The position numbers and the translations under genes are program-made. A stretch of DNA of 35,796 nucleotides from Gammaproteobacteria bacterium (GTDB lineage Bacteria; Pseudomonadota; Gammaproteobacteria; Natronospirales; JAJUFS01), in contig JAJUFS010000008.1 of NCBI GenBank assembly GCA_029263725.1, positions 1 through 35,796 on the forward strand, read 5' to 3'. This document shows positions 11,799 through 21,145 of this stretch, piece by piece. The notes below the pieces were generated by a model, which worked only from the letters and a program-made list of their open reading frames with translations, had not been told where the DNA came from and did not search any database. Position 1 is the first letter of the stretch, and each line of letters begins with the position of its first letter.

Positions 11799-13166
11799 TC
11801 AGGCCGCCGAGCGCAGCACGTCGTTGAGGGCCGCGGCGTAATGCGCGATGTCGGCGTCGGTGCGCGTCTCGGTCGCGCACACCAGCAGCGCATTGCCAAG
11901 CTCGGGGTAGTCGTTGCCGATGGCATAGCCGCCGACGATGCCCTTCTCCAGCAGCGCGTCGATGACCGGCTGCACCGGACGGTCCAGCATCAGCACGCTC
12001 TCGTGGAAGAAGGCGCCCTCGAAGCGGCGCGATACGCCGTCGATCTTCGTCAGCGCCTCGACCAGCTTGCGGGTCTGGCCATGCGAGACGGACGCCGTGT
12101 TCGCCAGCCCCTCGGGGCCGAGCAGCGACATGTAGATGGTCGCCGCGGTGACCATCAGGCCCTGGTTGGTGCAGATGTTGGAAGTCGCCTTGGAGCGGCG
12201 GATGTGCTGCTCGCGCGCCTGCAGGGTGAGCGCGTAGCCGACCTTGCCTTCCAGGTCCACGGTGCGGCCGATGATGCGGCCGGGCATCTGGCGCACGTGT
12301 TCCTGGCGGCAGCACATGAAGCCGAAGTACGGACCGCCGGAAGACAGCGGCACGCCGAGCGGCTGGCCTTCGCCGCAGACGATGTCCACGCCCTGCCCGC
12401 CCCACTCGCCCGGCGCGCGCAGCACGGCGAGCGCGGTCGGGTTCACGACGGCGATGGCGAGCGCGTCGTTGGCGCGCGCCCAGTCGGTCATGGCATTCAC
12501 GTCCTCGAGCACGCCGAAGAAGTTCGGCTGCGGAATGACGATCGCGGTGATGTCCTCGCCCTCGAAGGCCTTCAGCGCATCGAGCCTGGTCGCGCCGGTG
12601 CGCTCGTCGTAAGGCAAAAGCTCGAAGCGGATGTTCTGCGTGGTGCAGATCGCCTCGGCCACCTTGCGATACAGCGGATGCACGCTCGCCGGCATGAGGA
12701 TGCGGCGCGACTTCGACTTGCGATGCGAGCGCACCGCCATGAGGCAGGCTTCCGCCAGCGCGCTCGCGCCGTCATAGAGCGAAGCGTTGGAAACGTCCAT
12801 GCCGGTCAGCGACGCCATCATGGACTGGTATTCGTACAGCAGCTGCAGCGTGCCCTGGCTCGCCTCCGCCTGGTACGGCGTGTAGGCGGTGTAGAACTCG
12901 CCGCGCGTGGTGATTTCCCAGACGGCGGCGGGAATGTGGTGCTCGTAGGCACCCGCGCCGATGAAGTTCAGGTACTGGCCGTCACGCTGCGCGCGCGCAT
13001 GCATGATGCGCGAGATTTCCATCTCGCTGAGCGCTTCGGGCACGCCATGCAGGTCGTCGATGCGCAGCTCGGCGGGAATCTCGTCGAACAGCCGCTCGAT
13101 GCTGTCGACGCCGATGGCGTCGAGCATTTCGCGGATTTCATTCTCGGTATGGGGGATGAAGGACAT
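11799..13166 (-). CDS. gcvPA: Glycine dehydrogenase (decarboxylating) subunit 1
   Basis: [35 protein letters not shown]...[23 protein letters not shown]...; GcvP subunit 1 signature. Confidence 0.96.
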   Translation of the reverse strand: MSFIPHTENEIREMLDAIGVDSIERLFDEIPAELRIDDLHGVPEALSEMEISRIMHARAQRDGQYLNFIGAGAYEHHIPAAVWEITTRGEFYTAYTPYQAEASQGTLQLLYEYQSMMASLTGMDVSNASLYDGASALAEACLMAVRSHRKSKSRRILMPASVHPLYRKVAEAICTTQNIRFELLPYDERTGATRLDALKAFEGEDITAIVIPQPNFFGVLEDVNAMTDWARANDALAIAVVNPTALAVLRAPGEWGGQGVDIVCGEGQPLGVPLSSGGPYFGFMCCRQEHVRQMPGRIIGRTVDLEGKVGYALTLQAREQHIRRSKATSNICTNQGLMVTAATIYMSLLGPEGLANTASVSHGQTRKLVEALTKIDGVSRRFEGAFFHESVLMLDRPVQPVIDALLEKGIVGGYAIGNDYPELGNALLVCATETRTDADIAHYAAALNDVLRSAA

Positions 13167-13194
13167 TGTGCGTGTACCGGTAAGGTTGGTTCTG

Positions 13195-13266
13195 TCGTGA
13201 GAGGCAAGACGCGAGACGTGAGACGAGCGCGAGGCGTGAGACCTCGTCTCACGCCTCGCCTCTCAC
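13195..13266. repeat. GTGAGA-unit inverted repeat (copy B)
   Basis: GCGAGGCGTGAGAC (13229-13242)-ctc-GTCTCACGCCTCGC (13246-13259): perfect 14-bp stem. Upstream repeats of GTGAGA give an alternative pairing (CGTGAGACGAG with CTCGTCTCACG; GTGAGAG with CTCTCAC). Lies just 3' of the gcvH stop. Confidence 0.8.
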
Positions 13267-13269
13267 ATG

Positions 13270-13659
13270 TCACGCTTCGTCGATGACCTTCTGGTAACCC
13301 GCCGCATCCAGCAGCGCGTCGACGTCGGCGGCATTTGCCGGACGGATCTTCATGATCCAGCCTTCGCCGTACGGGTCGCTGTTCAGCACTTCGGGCGCAT
13401 CGGCGAGCGCTTCGTTGCCGGCGATGACTTCACCCGCGACCGGGGCGTAGATGTCGGAGGCGGCCTTGACGGACTCCACCACCGCGCAGGCTTCGCCCGC
13501 GGCGACCTGGCGGCCCGCTTCCGGCGCCTCGACGAAAACGAGGTCGCCGAGCGCTTCCTGGGCATGGTCGGTGATGCCGACCGTCACGGTGCCATCGGCT
13601 TCCTTGCGGACCCATTCGTGCGTCTTCGCGTAACGCAGTTCAGCGGGAATGTTGCTCAT
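13270..13659 (-). CDS. gcvH: Glycine cleavage system H protein
   Basis: [74 protein letters not shown]; lipoyl-lysine motif. Confidence 0.98.
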   Translation of the reverse strand: MSNIPAELRYAKTHEWVRKEADGTVTVGITDHAQEALGDLVFVEAPEAGRQVAAGEACAVVESVKAASDIYAPVAGEVIAGNEALADAPEVLNSDPYGEGWIMKIRPANAADVDALLDAAGYQKVIDEA

Positions 13660-13725
13660 CGTTTTTTCTCCCGTTTGTCGGAGTCGCGGCGTACGCCGCT
13701 CCTGGATCAGAAACTGGCCTGCGGA

Positions 13726-14814
<1,089 letters not shown>

Positions 14815-14946
14815 CCTGATCTCCTCGCGGCCAGAATACAGAAGGGCGACAAAGCCTCGCTTGCCGCCCCGCTCGAACCCGGTCCGTCAATCACACTTAT
14901 TTAATGGATATCGCGCGCGCCTGGCGCGCGGTGCTGACGGGCGCGA

Positions 14947-14976
14947 ATGATACCGGAAACCCCCTATTCGCGCCAA
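14947..14976 (-). promoter_or_regulatory. Candidate sigma70 promoter for the gcv operon
   Basis: On the minus strand: TTGGCG-18 nt-TATCAT, giving a predicted start near 14940 and a leader of about 125 nt. Confidence 0.45.
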
Positions 14977-15107
14977 TCGACGCCACTTCCCCGGGCCTTT
15001 ACCCGCGGGGTTTTCCCGTGCCCCACCACTCTCCCTGCTGCAGGGCGACAAACACGTCGCCAGGCGTGCCGTGAACCCGCGGCCGCCAGCGCGGTCCAAG
15101 CTCCCGT

Positions 15108-15143
15108 TTGACACACTCCGGCGCCGGGTGGACCATCCGGCGC
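15108..15143 (+). promoter_or_regulatory. Candidate promoter/operator for the DUF885 lipoprotein gene
   Basis: Perfect TTGACA (15108-15113), 17 nt, then GACCAT (15131-15136, weak -10). The -10 is covered by a 23-bp dyad GCGCCGGGTGG-A-CCATCCGGCGC (15121-15143). Confidence 0.45.
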
Positions 15144-15177
15144 ACAACAACAAATCCATCCCTGCGGAGAGGAACCC

Positions 15178-16956
15178 ATGCTTCATTCCCATCGCAATTG
15201 GCTTCTTGCACTGGCAGCAGCGCTGTTTCTTGGCGGCTGCGCCACGACCGGCCAGCAAGGCGCGGCCGAAGTCGAAAAACTGCACGCCCTGTTCGAGGAC
15301 GCCTGGCAGCAGGACCTGGCGCGTTCGCCGACCTTCGCCAGCTGGCTGGGCGACAAGCGCTTCAACGACCAGTGGGGCGAGTTCACCCCGGAGAGCCTGC
15401 AGGCCGAGAACGAGGCAAACCGCGCCATTCTCGCCCGCCTCGGCGAGATCGATCGTGACGCGCTGCCGGCGGAAGAGCGGCTGAACTACGACCTGTTCAA
15501 GGAAGAGTACGAGCAGCGGCTGGAGAGCTTCGAGCATCGCTCCTACCTGATCCCGATCAACCAGCGCGGCGGCATCCAGACCACCGACGAGATGCTGGAG
15601 ACGCTGCGCTTCACCGAGCTGAAGGACTACGAGGACTGGATCAAGCGCCTCGAGACCTTCGACACCTACATGGACCAGACCATCGGCATCCTGCGTCTCG
15701 GCATCGAGGCCGGCCGCACCCAGCCGCGCATCATCAACGAGCGCATCCTGCCGCAGATCGAGGCGCAGCTGGTCGACTCGCCGGAAGAAAGCGGCTTCTA
15801 CCGGCCGTTCAAGGAAATCGTTGCCGACGTTCCTGCCGCCGAGCAGGAGCGCCTGCGCCGCGAAGCGCGCCAGGCCATCCAGGACAGCGTGATCCCGGCC
15901 TTCCAGCGCTTCGCGAAGTTCTTCCGCGAGGAGTACTTGCCCGCCTCCCGCCCTGCCGTCGGCATCGGCTCCACGCCGAACGGCAAGGAGTACTACGCGA
16001 TGCTGGCGCGGCACTACACCACCACCGATCTCACGCCGGAAGAGATTCACCAGATCGGCCTGGGTGAGGTCGCGCGCATCCGCAAGGAAATGGACAAAAT
16101 CATCAGGCAGGTGGGCTTCAAGGGCAGCTTCGGCGAGTTCCTCACCTTCCTGCGCACCGATCCGCAGTTCTATTACAAGACGCCCGAGGAACTGCTGGAG
16201 GCCTACCGCGCGCTGTCGAAGCGCATCGATCCGGAACTCGTGAAGCTGTTCGGCAAGCTGCCGCGTACGCCGTATGGCGTGATTCCCATCCCGGACTCCA
16301 TTGCACCCGACACCACCACGGCCTACTACATGCCGCCGGCCGGTGACGGCAGCCGCGCGGGCTACTACTACGTGAACCTCTACAAGCCGGAAACGCGGCC
16401 GAAGTACGAGATGGAAGCGCTGTCCATCCACGAAGCCGTACCGGGCCACCACCTGCAGATCGCCCTGCAGCAGGAACTGGGCGAACTGCCGATGTTCCGC
16501 CGCTTCGGCCGCTACACCGCCTTCGTCGAAGGCTGGGGCCTGTACTCCGAGTCGCTGGGCGAGGACCTCGGGCTTTACAAGGATCCGTACTCCAAGTTCG
16601 GCCAGCTGACCTACGAGATGTGGCGCGCGGTGCGCCTCGTCGTCGACACCGGCATGCACTACAGGGGCTGGACGCGCCAGCAGGCCATCGACTTCTTCAT
16701 GGAGAACGCCGCCAAGACCGAGCTCGACATCATCAACGAGATCGATCGCTACATCGCCTGGCCGGGCCAGGCGCTGGCCTACAAGATCGGCGAACTGAAG
16801 ATCAAGGAACTGCGCAAGCGCGCCGAGACAGAGCTTGGCGACAAGTTCGACATCCGCGCCTTCCACGACACCGTGCTGGGTTCGGGCGCGCTGCCGCTGG
16901 ACATCCTCGAGCGCAACGTCGACGCCTGGATCGCCGAGATCAAGGCGCAGTCCTGA
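15178..16956 (+). CDS. DUF885 family lipoprotein (putative metallopeptidase)
   Basis: Lipobox-like LALAAALFLGGC near the N-terminus; HEAVPGHHLQIALQQE zinc-binding-like motif typical of DUF885. Confidence 0.92.
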   Translation: MLHSHRNWLLALAAALFLGGCATTGQQGAAEVEKLHALFEDAWQQDLARSPTFASWLGDKRFNDQWGEFTPESLQAENEANRAILARLGEIDRDALPAEERLNYDLFKEEYEQRLESFEHRSYLIPINQRGGIQTTDEMLETLRFTELKDYEDWIKRLETFDTYMDQTIGILRLGIEAGRTQPRIINERILPQIEAQLVDSPEESGFYRPFKEIVADVPAAEQERLRREARQAIQDSVIPAFQRFAKFFREEYLPASRPAVGIGSTPNGKEYYAMLARHYTTTDLTPEEIHQIGLGEVARIRKEMDKIIRQVGFKGSFGEFLTFLRTDPQFYYKTPEELLEAYRALSKRIDPELVKLFGKLPRTPYGVIPIPDSIAPDTTTAYYMPPAGDGSRAGYYYVNLYKPETRPKYEMEALSIHEAVPGHHLQIALQQELGELPMFRRFGRYTAFVEGWGLYSESLGEDLGLYKDPYSKFGQLTYEMWRAVRLVVDTGMHYRGWTRQQAIDFFMENAAKTELDIINEIDRYIAWPGQALAYKIGELKIKELRKRAETELGDKFDIRAFHDTVLGSGALPLDILERNVDAWIAEIKAQS

Positions 16957-16981
16957 ACCGGTCTCTCGGGACCGAACTGCA

Positions 16982-17011
16982 GGGCGGGCTTCGGCCCGCC
17001 TTGTCTTTTTT
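16982..17011 (+). terminator. Rho-independent terminator after the DUF885 gene
   Basis: GGGCGGGCTTCGGCCCGCC followed by TTGTCTTTTTT. Confidence 0.85.
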
Positions 17012-17124
17012 GCGGCAGATTAACGCAGGTTTTCCGGAGTTCTGCGCAGAAACCCGCAGCTTTCGCCCGCTGCCACTGGCGCTGAGGCCGCTGTACAATA
17101 CCGGCCCACGGAGGTGTTGCGATC

Positions 17125-17934
17125 ATGGGCAAAACTACCAAGTACGTCGCCAAGCAGCCGGACGAGAACGGCTTCATCCACTACACGGAAGAAGAGCACG
17201 CCGTATGGAATGAGCTGATCACGCGCCAGCTGCCGGTTGTCCAGAAATACGCCTGCGACGAGTACCTGGAAGCGCTGGAGCGCATGAACTTCCCGCGCGA
17301 CCGCATCCCGCAGTGCGAGGAAGTCTCCGCGGTGCTGCGCAAGGCGACCGGCTGGGAAGTCGCGCCCGTGCCTGCGCTGATTCCCTTCGGCGAGTTCTTC
17401 CGCCTGCTGGCGGACAAGAAGTTCCCGGCCGCGACCTTCATCCGCTCGCGCGAGGAAATGGATTACCTGCAGGAGCCGGACATCTTCCACGAGATCTTCG
17501 GCCACACGCCGCTGCTCACCGATCAGCGTTTCGCGGATTTCACTCACGCCTATGGCCTCGCGGGACTGAATGCCAGCAAGGAAGACCGCGCCATGCTGGC
17601 GCGCCTTTACTGGTTCACCGTCGAGTTCGGGCTGATGAACACTCCGAAGGGCCTGAAGACCTATGGCGCCGGCATCGTCTCCTCCATGGGCGAGACGCCG
17701 TACTCCATTGAGTCGGACATCCCCGAGCGCCGTCCCTTCGATCCGGTGACCGCGCTGCGCACCCCGTATCGCATCGACATCTTCCAGACCGTCTATTACG
17801 TCATCGACAGCCTGGACGACCTTTTCAACGTGTCCAACATGGACCTGTTCGCACTGATCCGGGAAGCGCGCGAGAAAGGCATGCTGCCGCCGACCTTCCC
17901 GCCCCCGGACGAAAACACGCCCAAGTGGGCCTGA
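17125..17934 (+). CDS. phhA: Phenylalanine 4-monooxygenase
   Basis: EEMDYLQEPDIFHEIFGHTPLLTDQRFADF...ARLYWFTVEFGL; aromatic amino acid hydroxylase iron-binding motifs. Confidence 0.97.
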   Translation: MGKTTKYVAKQPDENGFIHYTEEEHAVWNELITRQLPVVQKYACDEYLEALERMNFPRDRIPQCEEVSAVLRKATGWEVAPVPALIPFGEFFRLLADKKFPAATFIRSREEMDYLQEPDIFHEIFGHTPLLTDQRFADFTHAYGLAGLNASKEDRAMLARLYWFTVEFGLMNTPKGLKTYGAGIVSSMGETPYSIESDIPERRPFDPVTALRTPYRIDIFQTVYYVIDSLDDLFNVSNMDLFALIREAREKGMLPPTFPPPDENTPKWA

Positions 17935-17949
17935 ACAAGGGAGACGCCC

Positions 17950-18291
17950 ATGAATGACCTGGCAGAAAAAAGCTGCGTGCCCTGCGAAGGCGGCATCAGC
18001 CCGCTGACCCGAGAGGAAGCCGAGCGCTACCTGAAGAAGATCGCGCCGGAATGGACGCTGAACGACGACGCCACCGAGATTCGCCGCGAGTTCACGTTCA
18101 AGGGGTTCCAGAAGACCATCGGCTTCGTCAATGCCATCGCCTGGATGGCGAACCAGGAAGGCCACCACCCCGACATGGAGATCGGCTGGGGACGCGCGCT
18201 GATCAGGTGGTCCACGCACGCCATCGGCGGCCTGTCGGAAAACGACTTCATCTGCGCAGCAAAGACCGACAGGATCCACAACGGCAAGTGA
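17950..18291 (+). CDS. phhB: 4a-hydroxytetrahydrobiopterin dehydratase
   Basis: MNDLAEKSCVPCEGGISPLTREEAERYLKKIAPEWTLND...NQEGHHPDMEIGWGRALIRWSTHAIGGLSENDF; PCD family. Confidence 0.97.
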   Translation: MNDLAEKSCVPCEGGISPLTREEAERYLKKIAPEWTLNDDATEIRREFTFKGFQKTIGFVNAIAWMANQEGHHPDMEIGWGRALIRWSTHAIGGLSENDFICAAKTDRIHNGK

Positions 18292-18301
18292 TCGACAGAA
18301 G

Positions 18302-18322
18302 CCCGGCAAATGCCGGGTTTTC
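18302..18322 (+). terminator. Rho-independent terminator after phhAB
   Basis: CCCGGCAAATGCCGGG followed by TTTTCT. Confidence 0.8.
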
Positions 18323-18440
18323 TGCATTTGGGGGGAGAGGCATCCGCGTAGTCGCCCCGTACTGCGAATCGGGGTTTTCCTGATTCGGAAGCCGGTGATG
18401 GGCAGCTAAGGTAGCGGCGGTTTGCAGCAAGGAGCCCCGC

Positions 18441-18719
18441 ATGAAACTTCCCGAAACCTCCTTCGATCCTGTCCTCGCCACGCATGCCTTGAAAGGCATC
18501 GGCGAAGCCATCTACTGGTTCGTCTCGGAAGGCCCCGGCTCCGAGCGGCCGATGTCACGCGAGGCGCACGCCAGCCTGCTGGGCCTCACCTGGTCCGCAC
18601 GCAACCTGGCCATCCAGCTGCAGGGCTGGTTCGATGCCATGACGGCAGCGGGATTGCGGCCCGAAGACTTCCTTCCCGACGGGGTCAAGGACCCTCAAGG
18701 GAAGTACACGCTCAACTGA
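18441..18719 (+). CDS. Small hypothetical protein (92 aa)
   Basis: Complete ORF with upstream AAGGAG (ribosome-binding-like) near 18430; MKLPETSFDPVLATHALKGIGEAIYWFVSEG.... No family recognised. Confidence 0.65.
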   Translation: MKLPETSFDPVLATHALKGIGEAIYWFVSEGPGSERPMSREAHASLLGLTWSARNLAIQLQGWFDAMTAAGLRPEDFLPDGVKDPQGKYTLN

Positions 18720-18726
18720 GAAGGCG

Positions 18727-19932
18727 TTACCTGACGAGGGCCGGCAGATCATCACGCAGGCCCATCGCCTGCCTGACGATGTACCGCTTCAGGCCGCCAC
18801 TGCGGTCGAAGACTCGAAAGCCCGCGTTCCGCAGCCAGCCCAGCGTCCTGTCCTCGTTCGAGAAGAGGCGATGGAAGCCTTCCATCGCCCACATCACCGT
18901 GGCGTTGTCGCCGCGCCGGCGCCGCTCATAGCGGCGTAGCACTCTCGCCTGCGCGAAGTCGCGTCCCGACTGGCGCGCATCCACGAGCACTTCGACAAGC
19001 GTTGCCACGTCCATGAAACCCAGGTTCGCGCCCTGCCCCGCCAATGGATGAATGACGTGCGCGGCATCGCCGATCAGCACCGCGCGCTCATGCACGTAGG
19101 TCTTCGCATGCTGGCGGCGCAACGGGAAGGACGCGCGCGGCCCGCACTCGGTGACCTCGCCGAGGACATGGTCGCTGGCCTTGCCGAGTTCCGCACGGAA
19201 CTCATCGTCGGGGAGCGCCAGCAGGCGCGCGGCCTCGGAAGATTCCGCGGACCAGACGATGGAAATGCTGCCATCGGCAAGCGGCAGGAAGGCGAGCGGG
19301 CCCGTGGGCAGGAAATGCTGCCAGGCTGTCGCCTGGTGCGGCTTTTGCGTGCGGATCACTCCGACAATGCCGCGCTGTCCGTAATCGCCGCGCTCGACCG
19401 GGATGCCGAACGCCTCGCGCAACGGCGAGGCCGCGCCGTCCGCCGCCACCAGCAGCGCGGCACGCAGGCGCCGCCCGTCTTCCAGCTCAATGTCGATGCC
19501 ATCGTCCTGAGGCGTTGCCTGGGCGATAGCCGCTGGGCAAAGACAGGTGGCGTTGTCGGCTTCCTGGAAGCGTTGCCACAACGCGTGCTGCACCAGCCGG
19601 TTTTCGACGATATGACCGAGGAAGGACTCGCCGATCTCGGCCGCATCGAAATGCACGCCCTCGAAGTCCGCATCCCAGACATGCATGTCGGTGTAAGGGC
19701 TGGTACGAACGCTCTCCATGTACTCCCACGCACCCAGCCTGCGCAGCAGCCGCTCGGAAGCTAGCGACAGCGCCACCACGCGCAGCTCCGGTGGATCGCC
19801 GGGCTGCAATGGCCTGGGCGCATGCCGTTCGACGAGCGCCACGGAGAAGCCCTCGCGCGCCAGCGCAAGCGCGCCGGCCGCACCCACCATGCCGCCACCG
19901 GCAACCACGATGTCAAAGCGTTGCATGCTCAT
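18727..19932 (-). CDS. UbiH/UbiF/UbiI-family FAD-dependent ubiquinone biosynthesis hydroxylase
   Basis: MSMQRFDIVVAGGGMVGAAGALALAREG...ADGAASPLREAFG...VLIGDAAHVIHPLAGQGANLGFMD; UbiH-family motifs. Confidence 0.93.
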   Translation of the reverse strand: MSMQRFDIVVAGGGMVGAAGALALAREGFSVALVERHAPRPLQPGDPPELRVVALSLASERLLRRLGAWEYMESVRTSPYTDMHVWDADFEGVHFDAAEIGESFLGHIVENRLVQHALWQRFQEADNATCLCPAAIAQATPQDDGIDIELEDGRRLRAALLVAADGAASPLREAFGIPVERGDYGQRGIVGVIRTQKPHQATAWQHFLPTGPLAFLPLADGSISIVWSAESSEAARLLALPDDEFRAELGKASDHVLGEVTECGPRASFPLRRQHAKTYVHERAVLIGDAAHVIHPLAGQGANLGFMDVATLVEVLVDARQSGRDFAQARVLRRYERRRRGDNATVMWAMEGFHRLFSNEDRTLGWLRNAGFRVFDRSGGLKRYIVRQAMGLRDDLPALVR

Positions 19933-21143
19933 GGCTGCAAGCCTCGCGCGAGCTTCGGCAGCCGACCGGCACGTCCCATCGCGTGCCGCGAGAATTCCCG
20001 GCGCAGTCCCGGCAACAGGTCCATCGCCAACAGCCCGAGGCCGCGGGCGTGCGCCACGGTTTCGAACGGAATGCCGAACAGCCGGTTGAGAATGTCGGTG
20101 AACGCGGCGACGTTGCGCTGATCGCGACGGCGCCACGCGATGTACTCATCGAGCGCGCCGCCACGGCCCGGATCGTCCGCGTTGGCGGCAATCACCTCGG
20201 CAAGAACCGCGACATCGCGCAACGACAGGTTGAAGCCCTGCCCCGCGATGGGGTGCAGGCTGTGCGCGGCATTGCCGAGGATCAGCGCACGTCCCGCGCG
20301 CTGCTGCTCGGCGGTGATCAGGGCCAGCGGGTAGGAGGCGCGCCGCCCGGTGCGCGTTATGCGCCCGAGCCGGTCGCCAAAGCGCGCCTGCACATGCGAA
20401 ATGAAGTCTTCGTCGTCCAGCGCCAGCACCTCGGCGGCACGCGCATTCGCCTCGACCAGCACCAGCGTCATGCGCTCGGCGTCCAGCGGCAGCAAGGCCA
20501 TCGGTCCCTCGCGGGTGAAGCGCTCGTAAGCCGTGTTGCCGTGACTCAGCTCGGTGGAGACGTTGCAGACGATCGCCGTCTGCGCGTAGTCCCAGTGACG
20601 GACGCCGATGCCCAGCGACTCGCGCAGGCTGGAGCGCGCGCCATCGGCGACCACGAGCAGCCTCGCCCTCAGCCGCTGACGGGCGCCATCGCGCTCGATC
20701 TCGGCAAACACCTCATTGGCGTCGTGCTCCACGCTCATTACCTTTGCCGGCGTGGTCAGCGTGATTGAAGGAATCCCGGCCAGCGCTTCCATCAGCGCCT
20801 GCCCCAGGGCCCGGTTGGGGACGACGTAGCCGAGCGCGGGCAGGTTCTCCTCGGCAGCGGTCAGGCGCGTGATACCAAGCCGGCCTTTCTGCGAGACATG
20901 CACCTGCTCAATGGGTCCCGCCTGCGACGCAAGCTGCTGCCAGACGCCCATGGTTTCGAGAATGCGCCGGCTGGTCCAGGCAAGCGCGGTGGAACGGTCG
21001 TCGTAGCTTGGCTGACCGGCGCTGCGCGGCGGCACGGCCTCGATCACCTCGATGCGCAAACCGGTATTCTTCAGGGCTACCGCCAGCGCGGCACCTACCA
21101 TGCCGCCGCCCGCGATGAGGATGTCGGTTTCCGCCTGTTGCAT
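19929..21143 (-). CDS. ubiH: 2-octaprenyl-6-methoxyphenyl hydroxylase
   Basis: MQQAETDILIAGGGMVGAALAVAL...DDRSTALAWTSRRILETMGVW...LILGNAAHSLHPIAGQGFNLSLRD; UbiH signature. Confidence 0.93.
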   Translation of the reverse strand: MQQAETDILIAGGGMVGAALAVALKNTGLRIEVIEAVPPRSAGQPSYDDRSTALAWTSRRILETMGVWQQLASQAGPIEQVHVSQKGRLGITRLTAAEENLPALGYVVPNRALGQALMEALAGIPSITLTTPAKVMSVEHDANEVFAEIERDGARQRLRARLLVVADGARSSLRESLGIGVRHWDYAQTAIVCNVSTELSHGNTAYERFTREGPMALLPLDAERMTLVLVEANARAAEVLALDDEDFISHVQARFGDRLGRITRTGRRASYPLALITAEQQRAGRALILGNAAHSLHPIAGQGFNLSLRDVAVLAEVIAANADDPGRGGALDEYIAWRRRDQRNVAAFTDILNRLFGIPFETVAHARGLGLLAMDLLPGLRREFSRHAMGRAGRLPKLARGLQP

Positions 21144-21145
21144 GG

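Noticed and set aside
14990-15060. Possible glycine riboswitch aptamer (GGGAGAG ... GGGTAAAGGC on the minus strand)
   Set aside because: The spacing is too short and the CCGAAG and CUCAGGC-type blocks are missing. It also lies upstream of the predicted promoter. Left only as a structured-leader question to test by Rfam.
14887-16866. 659-aa minus-strand ORF antisense to the DUF885 gene, and many other long ORFs opposite annotated genes
   Set aside because: High-GC shadow ORFs. The opposite strand has clear family motifs in each case, and the antisense translations are low-complexity Arg/Ala/Gly/His-rich.
17075-17100. GG-N10-GC (sigma54-like) pattern upstream of phhA
   Set aside because: Only the dinucleotides match; this is common in GC-rich DNA. 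A TACAAT -10-like element is nearby.
18380-18430. GGTAGCGG sequence suggestive of a c-di-GMP (GEMM) riboswitch
   Set aside because: Other conserved GEMM blocks, such as ACGCAAAGCC, are absent.
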